Source of the DNA: Poronia punctata
Lineage: Eukaryota > Ascomycota > Sordariomycetes > Xylariales > Xylariaceae
DNA length: 29,578 nt
Reading direction: 5' to 3'
NCBI GenBank assembly: GCA_022579005.1
Contig: MU401802.1
Coordinates: 1 to 29,578 of the forward strand
A program made the position numbers and the translations under genes. The notes under the pieces are model-generated. The model was not told where the DNA came from. It was given only the letters and a program-made list of their open reading frames with translations, and made no database searches. Numbering within the stretch: position 1 is the first letter of the stretch; the number at the start of each line of letters is the position of its first letter. Positions 1-8,679 of this stretch are shown here, in pieces.

Positions 1-799
1 TATTTTTATAACTTTGCTTTATAATAATAAAAAATACTTTATAAAAGCTTTATTAAATATTAAAAGTTTTATATTTATAATATTACTAAAAAAAGTTTAA
101 GTATAAAAACTTTTTATTATTAAGTAATAATTTTTTTAGCTTATAATTAGCTTTAATATTATTATTTTAAAAAATAGCAATAAATATTATATAAACTATT
201 TTATATTATATTATTAAAAAAATTACTTTATTTGCTTTAACTTTAAACTATTTAGCTTTAATAACTTATATAATATTATTTTATTTTAATAATAAATAAA
301 AAAATACTAGCTAATATACTTTTTTTTAATAGTAATAAAATTTAATTTATATTAAATTATTATAAAAAAAATTATATTAGTTTAATTATTTAATAATAAA
401 AAGTTTAGCTAAATATTTTAAAGTTTAATATTATAATTATTATTTAAGCTACTTAAAATATTTTTATTAATATATTTAAAAAGTTTTATAATTACTTATT
501 TATTATAAGTAAAAAAGCTGCTTTTTATTTATTTAACTATATAATATAAAATTATGCTATTAATTTTTTAAAAAAAAATATTTTTTTAAAAACTTTTTTA
601 TACTATAACTACTAAAAAACTAAATGTTTTAAAAGTTTAGCTAAAAAAAATATTAAATTTTAAATATATTAAAAAATTAATATTATTATATAATGCTTTT
701 TTAATATTTATAAATAAAAAAAATATTATAAAGCTATATTTTATAATTAATTACTAAAAACTTAATAGTATTATAATACTAATTTAATATTTAATTTTA

Positions 800-1160
800 T
801 TAATATTTAAACTATAAACGCGTTTTAATATAGTTAAATAGTTTATTAAAATAAACTTTAAATTTAGTTTTTATTTAGTTTAAATTAAAAAAAGTTATAA
901 ATAAAAAATTGCTTTTTAATATAAATATAAGCTTTTTAAATATATTATTATACTAATAAAACTAATTAACGCTTTAATAATATTTTAGTTTATAATAAAT
1001 AATATTTTTTAAAACTTTATAAATAATAGTTTACTTATTTATTTAAATAATTTGCTTATTTATATAAATATTATTAAAAAATATAATTATATTATAAAAA
1101 AGGTTTTTTGCTGCTTAATTTAATATAACTTTATTATTATACTTTAAAAATATAAGTAAT
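800..1160 (+). pseudogene. Fossil Ty3/gypsy reverse transcriptase, palm domain
   Basis: In the frame with TAT at 1040, the translation follows the gypsy RT palm: a GLTNAPATF-like stretch just after 955 (now KLINALIIF), a block like YINDIL, then YLNNLLIY at 1040-1063 where the family has Y-L-D-D-[IL]-L-I-Y, followed by the EEH-x2-HV-x-KV helix. Both catalytic aspartates are asparagine (AAT AAT), as expected from GAT to AAT on this strand. In-frame stops interrupt it. Assignment to Ty3/gypsy rests on motif order and spacing. Confident as an RT; the exact lineage is not resolved. Confidence 0.85.
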
Positions 1161-1549
1161 AAATTAAAAAAGTTAAATTTTTAAAATATATTATTAATAC
1201 TAAAAGTATTAAAATAGCTTAAAATAAAATTAATTATATTATTAAATAAAAAAACTTAAAAATATTTAAAAAGTTATAATAATTTATAAGCTTTGCTAAC
1301 TTTTATTAATACTTTATTAAAAACTTTTTTAAAATAGTAAAGCTTTTAATAAATATAAATAAAGTTAATGCTAAAACTTAAAAATAAACTAGCTAAATAG
1401 CTAAAGCTATATAAACTTTTAAGCATAAATTTATTATAGCTTTAATTTTAGTTTATTTTAATTTTAATACTATAATATATATTAAAACTAATACTTTTAA
1501 TTATGCTTTTAGCCCAGTTTTTTTTAAAAAAAATAAAAATAGTAAGCTT

Positions 1550-1860
1550 TAACTTATTATATTTTACTTTTAAAAGCTTTTGCTAGCAAAAATAAACTAT
1601 AAAATTTATAATAAAAAATTATTAGCAATAGTTAATTTTTTTAATTAATAAAAATAATACTTAAAAAGCGCTAAATATAAAATAAAAATTTATTTTAATT
1701 ATTAAAACTTTATTTACTTTATTATTACTAAAGTAATAAATAAAAAATAAGCAAAATAAATATAATAATTATTAACTTATTAGTTTATTATTAACTATAA
1801 GCTTAAAAAATAAAATAAAAAAGCTAATATTTTTTTTAACTATAATAATATTAGCTTAAA
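1550..1860 (+). pseudogene. Fossil Ty3/gypsy RNase H, C-terminal half
   Basis: At 1697-1708 the codons AAT TAT TAA AAC read N-Y-stop-N, the decayed form of the D-H-Q/K-N motif of gypsy RNase H. It is followed in frame by residues like YFITTKVINKK, then an A-K pair and an INYKLKK-like segment, matching the family's L-x-YF-x-TTK-x-LNRRQARW and I-x-YRPGK stretches. Stops fall where W or Q codons are expected. This is the expected domain between the RT at about 1 kb and the integrase at about 2.6 kb, so order and spacing support a single element. Confidence 0.8.
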
Positions 1861-2589
1861 AAAAAAAAGCTAAAAACTAGCTTATTAAAATAGTTTTATA
1901 AAAAAAACATTTTTTATGCTTTAAAAGCTTTTTAAAATAAGTTTTTTTAGTTATAGTACTACTAGTAAAATTATTAATAACTTTAATAATTTTAAAACGC
2001 TTTTATAGTTTTAAAGTTGTTTAATAAAATTAAAGCTTTATTAAGCATATAAAAAAAGCTAAACTTAAAAATTTTAAATATAAGCTTAAATTAAAAGCAT
2101 TATAAAAAAATATAATATTAAAAAATAGTTTTTTATATTATAAAAACTGCTTTTAAGTTTTTTATAACTTATAAGTTAAAATAATAAAATTAAAATATAA
2201 TATTTTTATAGCTAATTATATAAGCATAAATAAAATATTTAAGTTAATTACTTATAACTTTTAGTAGCTAAATATAAAAAATATTATTAAAAGCTTTATA
2301 AGTAAATATTTTAAGTACTAATAAAATAAAGCTTTAAAGCATATATTTTTTAAACTTTTATAGCTTATAAAGCTTTACTATTAACTATAAAATATAGTAG
2401 CAATAAACTTTATTATAAACTTTTTTTTTTAATAAATATAATTTTATATAAGTAATAGTTAACCTTTTTATTAAAATAAAATAATTTATATTTTTAAAAG
2501 TAAATAAAAAAAATAAAAACTTTATTAAAATTTTTATTAAAACTTATTAAAAATATTATAGCATTTTTTTAAACATTATTTTTAATAAA

Positions 2590-2900
2590 AATTTTAAATT
2601 TATTATTTACTTTTAAAAAAAAATTTTAAACTTATTAAAATTAAGCTTTATATAAGTATTATATTTTACTTTTAAACTAATAGCTAAATAAAATAACTTA
2701 ATTAATTTTTTAAAGCATATTTTTAAGTATTTATTAACTATAAAATAAATAATTAAAAAAACTTATTATTTATAGCTAAATTTGCTTATAATAATATTTT
2801 TTTTGCTTTAATATATATAACTTTATTTTATATTAACTATAAGTATTATTTATTAGCTTATAATTTATTACTAGCTAATGCTAAACTTTTAAACTTTAAT
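2590..2900 (+). pseudogene. Fossil Ty3/gypsy integrase, C-terminal part of core
   Basis: The segment from about 2773 reads FIAKFAYNN followed by an ALIYITLFY-like run and NYKYY. This corresponds to the PLAEFAYNNS-x-H-x-STG-x-(S/T)PF-x-x-x-YG motif that ends the gypsy integrase core. The preceding 180 bases can be matched, with stops, to the STAFHPQTDGQTER region. Located after RNase H, as in Ty3/gypsy and unlike Ty1/copia, where integrase precedes RT. Non-functional. Confidence 0.75.
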
Positions 2901-3779
2901 AGTAAATTATATGCTTATTAAATAATAAAAGTTTATAAAATTGCTAAAAAACATTTTAAAGCTAGCTAAAAAAAAATAAAAAAATAAGTAAATAAAAAAA
3001 AGCTTAAAGCTTTAAAGTATTAAAAAAATTAGTTAATAATATTAAATATTTAAAATATTAAAATTAAATAATTAGCAAAAAAGCTTAATAAAAAACTTTT
3101 AAGTTTTTTTTATATTTTTAATATTATTTTACTTATTACTATTAAACTTATACTATTTAAAAAGTAAAAAATATATAGCACTTTTTATATTTTTTTAATT
3201 AAACTTTATTATACTAATAATTAAAAACTTTTTAACTTTAATTAAGTTTTATAAAATATAGTACTAATTAAATTAAAAAAGTATTATATAAATAAAGTTA
3301 TTAACTTTATAAAAACTTTTTAAAAAAATATTAAGTATTTAATTAAGTAAAAAAATTAGCTAGTAAAAAAAATTAAACTTAAAAGCTTTATAATAACTTT
3401 ATAAGTAATAAAGCTAAAATTATAATTAAAAAGTTTTATTAGCTTAAACTATAAAAACTAATAAATTTTTAAGCTATATAAAAAGCTAGCATAATATTTT
3501 TTAAGTATAGCTTTAATATTTTACTTAAAAAGCTATTATAATGCTTTTAATTAACTTATATTATTATTAACTATAATAGCGCTTAAGTTAAGCTTTAAAA
3601 AAAAAAAGCTAATATTATATAAAACATTTAAATAATAAAACTTAGCTAATTAAAAAGCTATAAGTATTAAAAACAGCCTTTTTAAATAAAAAAGTTAAAT
3701 AAAATTAACTTATTAATTTTATATTATATATACTTATAAATATAAGATATAAACTTTTTTTATATAAAAAAATTAAAAA

Positions 3780-3930
3780 CTGCTAATCTTTAGCTAAAAA
3801 TAAAAATAAATAAACCTATATTCTCTTAAAGGCTTAAAAAAGGACTTTCTCCTTATAAACCCTTTTAGCCTATACAAAATTATTAAATTAAATTAAAGCT
3901 ATTCCCACTTCCAAGTCGCTATATTAAGCC
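3780..3930. other. Left AT-block / gene-island boundary
   Basis: Over about 150 bp the sequence changes from near-pure A/T with isolated AGCT and ACT islands to ordinary composition with CC, TC, GG and GA. Bases around 3820-3880 are intermediate (pyrimidine runs such as ttctctt and ctttctcctt). The change is abrupt for a mutational gradient and probably marks the end of the repeated element that attracted RIP. No terminal repeat or target-site duplication could be identified. Confidence 0.7.
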
Positions 3931-4204
3931 CCTTGTCACAGTTCTAAAAAGCTTGCACTTAGCAGTAGCTGACTTTTCTGCCATTTGTAAGAGGGATTCA
4001 CTTCACTTCCACTTACCAAATGAATCTGCTCAACTAACTTGACTACCTAGACACTCAAGCGCCGCACTTATTACTCAGGGTTGCCGAACCCAACTTATCT
4101 ATAATCGCAGGATCTCTTCCATGCTATGGCCCGTTATTGAAGGGCAAATATGATATTTTGACCACCCGGATGCGACTTCTTCGATCACATTGGTCATCTG
4201 GTAG

Positions 4205-4222
4205 TTCTCGCTTACGCGAGAA
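4205..4222. repeat. Perfect short hairpin
   Basis: TTCTCGC, loop TTAC, then GCGAGAA: a perfect 7-bp stem with a 4-base loop in the gene-poor stretch. No adjacent gene gives it a function. It may be chance, though a GC-containing perfect stem of this size is uncommon in this window. Confidence 0.4.
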
Positions 4223-4362
4223 GGTCTTTAACCGTGATGAGAGTTCGCAGGAAAATATGGTATAAAGTTCCAGGATGATTACAAACCTGCAATTTACGAG
4301 CACTTGTCTAAATAATTCAATATCGGCGTGTATATTACAAGAATGGGATTAGGTTAAATGCT

Positions 4363-4404
4363 CTAGGTATATATAGCGGTCGTCTCTTAATTACCTAGGT
4401 ATAT
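4363..4404. repeat. 10-bp direct repeat CTAGGTATAT
   Basis: CTAGGTATAT occurs at 4363-4372 and 4395-4404. The 22 bases between them do not look like a mobile element. It may be a regulatory duplication or coincidence; nearby TATA-like sequence (about 4410-4420) leads to no recognised gene. Confidence 0.3.
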
Positions 4405-5582
4405 TTCACTTTTATAAAAAACCTCCTTTTTTTGTTGCAGTTATCACTGGAAAACATAGTAAGGTAGCCTTATAATTTACCATTATTATACAGTGCGGAC
4501 AGTGATAACTTTAGAGATTATGAGATAAATGTTACAAAGATCTTGCATGAAGCTTGCTTCGAACAGGAAGATGAGAGGCTGAAATGAACTTATGCCCGCA
4601 TGCGGAATAGGGGTAAAGCATAGTTACTGGTACAATCTCCCCAGGACTCCTCCTCACATCTGCTCTCCAGCAACAGATCTCCAGTATACAGGCAATGACC
4701 AGTCAAACCAAGTTACCTATTCGTTTTGTGTGAGCAACTATATGATATATATTCCTGATCAGATTGGGTATGTAGAGTTTGACACATGCCTGTTGTTACC
4801 CAAACCTTAGTCAAGGTGTAGAGCGTGGACTACACAGATCGTTTATGCGCCCCTGCACTCGAAAGAAGCGGTCAGCTTAAGAAATAGACATGTAGCCGAA
4901 ATTTGTTCTTTAGCGACAACCCACCATATTAGGGTAGTAACCGGACAGAAACACCCACATAGCGGTTTATTTGCCCATTACTTCGTGTTTGAGAAGGCAG
5001 GCTGCACTGGCTTTTACGAGACATGGTCCTGGACGCCTTGGATGACGTTGGTCGGCCGTTGCCATGTTGTCACAGGTGACTTTCAAGTCACTATAAGTAA
5101 GTAAGTAGGAACCTGGAGGTACTATCCAGCCCTAGCGGAGCCGAAATAGTCCATATACCGGTAGTTCGCTACAGGAGTCCAAGTGCGACCTCGGAATTCC
5201 ACGTCACTTTTGTAAACTCCATCTCGTACGGCACCTGAAGCTCCTCAAGAACATAGACGACTTAGACAAAGGTTTAGCCGCTATCGACTGAATACGCATT
5301 GGTTCACAGAAATGGCGGGGAAACTTGTTCCTTGCCATCTTAACCAGGAGGTGAACAATAGTCAGAAAGATACCAAAGGCAAATCATGTTCTGCAAAACT
5401 ATGAATAGAACTTTGCCCCATTCAAGCCAAGAAATTCCGGCTAGCGGGCAAGATGCATTGCCGTGTTTGTACCACATATGCACTCTACCAATAGAATTAA
5501 AAATGTCCTGTCCGGGCTAATCCCGGATGAGATTTGGCCCCCAAAAGTGCTCCAGCTACATATTTAGGTAGACCGTAGAGTT

Positions 5583-5610
5583 GGGGGATTGCGGGAAAAG
5601 GGGGGAGGGG
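5583..5610 (+). other. Predicted G-quadruplex tract
   Basis: Four guanine runs on the + strand: GGGGG (5583-5587), GGG (5593-5595), GGGGGG (5600-5605) and GGGG (5607-5610), with loops of 5, 4 and 1 bases. This fits the G3+N1-7 rule. More guanine runs follow to about 5630. It is the only such tract noticed in the window and lies in the gene-poor stretch. Confidence 0.6.
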
Positions 5611-7430
5611 AGTGGTAGGTAGTTTTGGGGAATGGTGTCAGGGATACAGGTATATCTTGAGACAGTGTTAGGTATATACATAGAAAACGTTGCAGATGGT
5701 AATATAGTGTACGATTGTGTATTTCCTATGTCAGTGCTGATCATGCAGTTTGGGCATTTCGGGCAGGCAGGTTGTGTCTGTGACACTATGAAGATTCAAC
5801 ACTCCTATTCCTCCAAATTTCGAAGCGGGGAGACTTGTGTAACATCGGCATTTGATTCTAACGAGTCCTACCTGACTCTAAACTTTCCCGCGAATGCATA
5901 GATTTGTCTTACTGGAAGACCCTACTGCAATTATCACAAGATGCAGATAGAAACAGTTTCTGAAGAAATAGGACCGTTGGGTATGAAGATAAATCCTATC
6001 CTTGCTTGAAAAAGGCACACATTACTATTGATAACACCCTTTTATTGTTTTATACATCACTTCGAGATGCTCTAGCTCTGTGCCTGTGATATTGGTAGGC
6101 TAGTTGCGTGTTGTGACTTATAAGTTGCCGAGGCTGTGTTATGGTTTGCAAGCCCTCTATTCAAAACGAAGAGGTTCAAATAGAGTAGAACAACGGTAAG
6201 CACAGGTAATGCCTGGTCCAAAGGGCTTCGGCATCGCGTGGCGACCCACCCACTCACCGTGGTATGTACGGTATCTTTGGAAAAGGACCGTCCCGTCGGA
6301 GATGGAGTAATACGACTCTCGAAACCAACCCCAACAAACTATAATAATTACTGCGAAAGTGGAATGTGCTAGTCCTGCACACTATATACCATAGTGAAGA
6401 ACATTTAGTGTAGATCGCCAGAAGCGTTGACGGGAGGAGATCAGGTCTTCTTGACTACCTAGTTAAACTGGCTCACTAGGGAATGGAACTTCGAAGTTAT
6501 GTTGATATGAGTCTGATCCAGTAGAAAATGTTGGCCCGGTTTCATAAACATCGGTACGGAGGTTGAGTATGGTAAATGACAGAGGGCAATTATAGAGTGT
6601 GATGACTGGTCGAATAATCTCATCCAGCAGCCGTGTTGAGCCCCGTCCGGCTCCAGCGGCGGCTTGCTTCGGCCTTGCAGACCTTCCCATGTCCCACATC
6701 ATACAGGCCGAAGACAATTATCGTCGACGAGCGGAGTTAATCCTAAGTGATAATGGTAGATCCGGTGGTGAAGACGCAAGGAACAGCGACTACGCAAACA
6801 GACGGAACCTACATTTGCCTTTGCTAAAGCGCGGACACGGGACGTCGATGAAACCGTTGGAGGGGGAGCCGGGCTCCGGCGAGCTGATGAGCGCGCTGCG
6901 ATTGTTTGTTGATGTAACAAACCTGTATGACCAGATACACGTGCAAGAGGATATAAGGACGCGAATAGGGTAGCTTACAAGATAGATAGATTAGAGGCTA
7001 TCTTTTGCGCAAAGCTTTTCGAATGCAAAAACTTATTTCTGAAAGATGAATTCTGAATTATTTTGCCCTGGCATCGAATAAAGCAAGAGAGGGTCTTTAA
7101 AGGGGTAGCTTTATTTGTTATAGTAACCAGTCTAGCCTGTTAGGGCTATTAGAGAAGGGAGAGGCAACCTACAAAACGGCGGGGAAATAACCCCTCATAA
7201 ACTCGTGCACTTGAAGGCCGTATTACTAATTTGACCTACTCCAACTCCCGTTGCGGTATGTCATCTATATTTAAGGATGCTTGCATATAGGAACAATGAG
7301 TCATACTGCAAGACCTCGTCAAAATATATGTAGATGATGGTATTCCAGGTGTAAGAAATTTGGAGCTTTTTCAATTTCCATCCTTAGTTTTCAAATTGGC
7401 TAGTTTCAAGTAACAGCAGCTTCTGGCGCG

Positions 7431-7912
7431 ATGAATGTTATTCGCCATGGTAGAGGACTGAAATACTTCAGAAAACCTATCACCACTCGGAGCATACCCC
7501 TTGAAGTTGAACCAAGTGCCTACAGCCTAAGGTGTAGCAATGGGTTCGCAACAAGATCCTACCTTTTCTCCAGATCAAACTCTTCCATACCCCATAAAGC
7601 TACCACTACCCCCGGCGATAAGAGTAGGCCGACTTCACAGTCGACGGCACCCAAGACCCAAACACCTAGCCCGGACACTTTTAGGAGTCCTTTCCGGGAC
7701 TTGAAAATGAGTCGCGGTACCAAGTTGATTGTCTATGGCGCCATCGGCGTACTAGCTACCGTAGAGTCGATATTTTGGTGTAAAGTGATTGTAAGTACCC
7801 TGATCTTCTGCCATGGCATCTTTTCTTTCCAGGGGTATTGTCTGCTCGCCGGTGAGAGGTGAATATTGGCTTCGTTGCTTTCCCAGATGAGACCCCTAAG
7901 GACATTTGCTGA
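7431..7912 (+). CDS. Small predicted mitochondrial membrane protein, function unknown (2 exons)
   Basis: Proposed structure: exon 1 7431-7790 (120 codons), intron 7791-7858 (GTAAGT donor, 68 bp), exon 2 7859-7912 ending TGA, giving 137 aa. The N-terminal ~60 residues are rich in Arg, Ser and Thr with few acids, resembling a mitochondrial presequence. A Ser/Thr/Pro/Lys linker follows (about 62-90), then one hydrophobic segment around residues 98-117 (TKLIVYGAIGVLATVESIFW). Exon 2 adds a tail reading VNIGFVAFPDETPKDIC. This acceptor was chosen because it keeps frame and gives a usual intron length. The nearer CAG acceptor at 7832 would make a 42-bp intron and end the protein GYCLLAGER; unspliced, the frame ends at 7862. 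The first Met of the frame is used as start. I do not recognise the family; inner-membrane location is inferred. Confidence 0.6.
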
Positions 7913-8410
7913 ACCTATCCTGCATGAATATACTGACTTGAAGGTCGCAGTGGCGCTGGTGGACCGGATCTGAAGAGGAGTAAGGATAACAAATATGGGA
8001 TCCTTCGGTCGAGTCGGATTGACAACTAGCGGATACTCTCCTCTCGTGTATTCTAATGTATTTAGTATTGGCGTTGTATATGATCCCCCCCTCTGCTAGA
8101 GATAGCTAATTGCCTGACGCCCTTGTAAATGCCATTCTGTGAGGCTCACAAGCCATCCTTGTCAATGTTGTGCTATTCACCTGAGCTGGGGTATCACAGC
8201 ATCCCGATGTTGTCGTATCGTCGCAAACCCAAAGACTACAGGGACGGAGACACTTCCTGTCTATACTTTGACCTACGTCATCCCACACTTATGATAGCAC
8301 ATTCATCTTCGATCTAGGTCGCTGGATATTGGTTCCTGTTGTAGTTGTTATAAGGTTATCGATGGTTTTTTTTTAGCAAAGAGATCGAGCTGCTTTACTC
8401 TGAAGAGACC
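7913..8410. other. Intergenic region between the two supported genes
   Basis: Normal composition with only short opposing frames of about 60 codons (around 8106-8317) lacking recognisable motifs. It presumably contains the 3' UTR of the small membrane protein gene and the distal promoter of the lysyl-tRNA synthetase gene. No RNA gene or repeat was seen. Confidence 0.5.
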
Positions 8411-8416
8411 CACGTG
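8411..8416. promoter_or_regulatory. E-box CACGTG
   Basis: A palindromic CACGTG in the context CCACGTGACG, about 265 bp upstream of the lysyl-tRNA synthetase start. In fungi such sites bind bHLH factors such as Cbf1-type regulators. Only the motif is seen; use in vivo is inferred. Confidence 0.4.
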
Positions 8417-8441
8417 ACGAGGAAAGGAACAAACTTGATAG

Positions 8442-8546
8442 GTACCCCTCCCCCGCCAACTAGAAGCCGCGCGCCAAGAGGTACACTACATGTACTTGTA
8501 GTGGGGGTCATTCAAGTCAAGGTACGTACATGTAATGTACCCCTCC
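8442..8546. promoter_or_regulatory. Repeat-rich promoter segment upstream of lysyl-tRNA synthetase
   Basis: Contains two direct copies of GTACCCCTCC (8442-8451 and 8537-8546). Between them are a perfect 7-bp inverted repeat CACTACA / TGTAGTG with a 6-base loop (8484-8503) and the palindrome TACATGTA (8527-8534). CCCCT is the core of fungal stress-response elements and resembles the complement of the CreA-type site. The cluster ends about 135 bp before the start codon, where fungal promoter elements are common. The function is inferred from motif and position only. Confidence 0.45.
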
Positions 8547-8572
8547 GTATCGCGGACTATAATGCTCATTAG

Positions 8573-8579
8573 TGAGTCA
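8573..8579. promoter_or_regulatory. Gcn4/CPC1-type site TGAGTCA
   Basis: TGAGTCA, the bZIP general amino-acid control element TGA(C/G)TCA, lies 101 bp upstream of the lysyl-tRNA synthetase ATG. Aminoacyl-tRNA synthetase genes are known targets of this pathway in fungi, so the match to this gene makes biological sense. A 7-bp site can also occur by chance. Confidence 0.55.
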
Positions 8580-8679
8580 AGCCAAAAAAAAATATTACCC
8601 CGCCACGATTTGTTGTTCTGGGCTCCGATGAATTCAACCCCCTATTCACACAATTTGATTGTTTAATGATAACGGCAAA

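Larger units (their letters stand above)
1..3780 (+). mobile_element. RIP-degraded Ty3/gypsy retrotransposon, left end outside window
   Basis: An AT block with almost no GA, TC, GG or CC dinucleotides. Reading the + strand while allowing for G-to-A and C-to-T change recovers Ty3/gypsy pol in the family order RT, RNase H, integrase (separate entries). Every frame is broken by TAA/TAG, mostly where CAA, CAG or TGG codons would have stood. Gag, protease and the 5' LTR must lie left of the window or be unrecognisable. From about 2.95 to 3.78 kb I can trace no domain; the 3' pol end and an LTR would be expected there. The + strand is A-rich, as the sense strands of the other relics here are. It cannot encode active protein. 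Confidence 0.85.
3930..7380. other. Gene-poor stretch of balanced composition; no supported gene
   Basis: About 3.4 kb of non-RIP sequence with no frame longer than 124 codons on either strand. The short open frames (for example near 5632-5901 and 6599-6973 on +, 6072-6257 and 6463-6717 on -) have no recognisable motif and overlap one another on opposite strands, as chance frames do. I saw no intron-joined coding chain, no tRNA A/B-box pair and no transposon protein. It holds a perfect hairpin, a 10-bp direct repeat, a guanine-rich tract (separate entries) and a locally GC-rich patch around 6640-6900. It could be intergenic DNA, host a non-coding transcript, or be an old gene beyond recognition. 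Confidence 0.6.

Noticed and set aside
1..3780. AT-rich block as mitochondrial DNA or a centromere core
   Set aside because: It contains Ty3/gypsy RT, RNase H and integrase remnants with stops at Trp and Gln codons, and a context-dependent C-to-T pattern. That indicates RIP of nuclear repeats rather than organelle DNA. A centromeric location of the repeats cannot be excluded.
5069..5080. Palindrome GTCACAGGTGAC followed by AAGTCAC
   Set aside because: A short inverted repeat with no gene or partner site nearby; consistent with chance.
6172..6180. GGTTCAAAT resembling a tRNA B box
   Set aside because: No A box at the right distance, and no acceptor or anticodon stem could be folded around it.
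4592..6257. Short open frames of 60-90 codons on both strands (4592-4810 +, 5556-5786 -, 5632-5901 +, 6072-6257 -)
   Set aside because: No motifs, signal peptides or intron-joined extensions. Opposite-strand pairs overlap, and the lengths are expected by chance at this composition.
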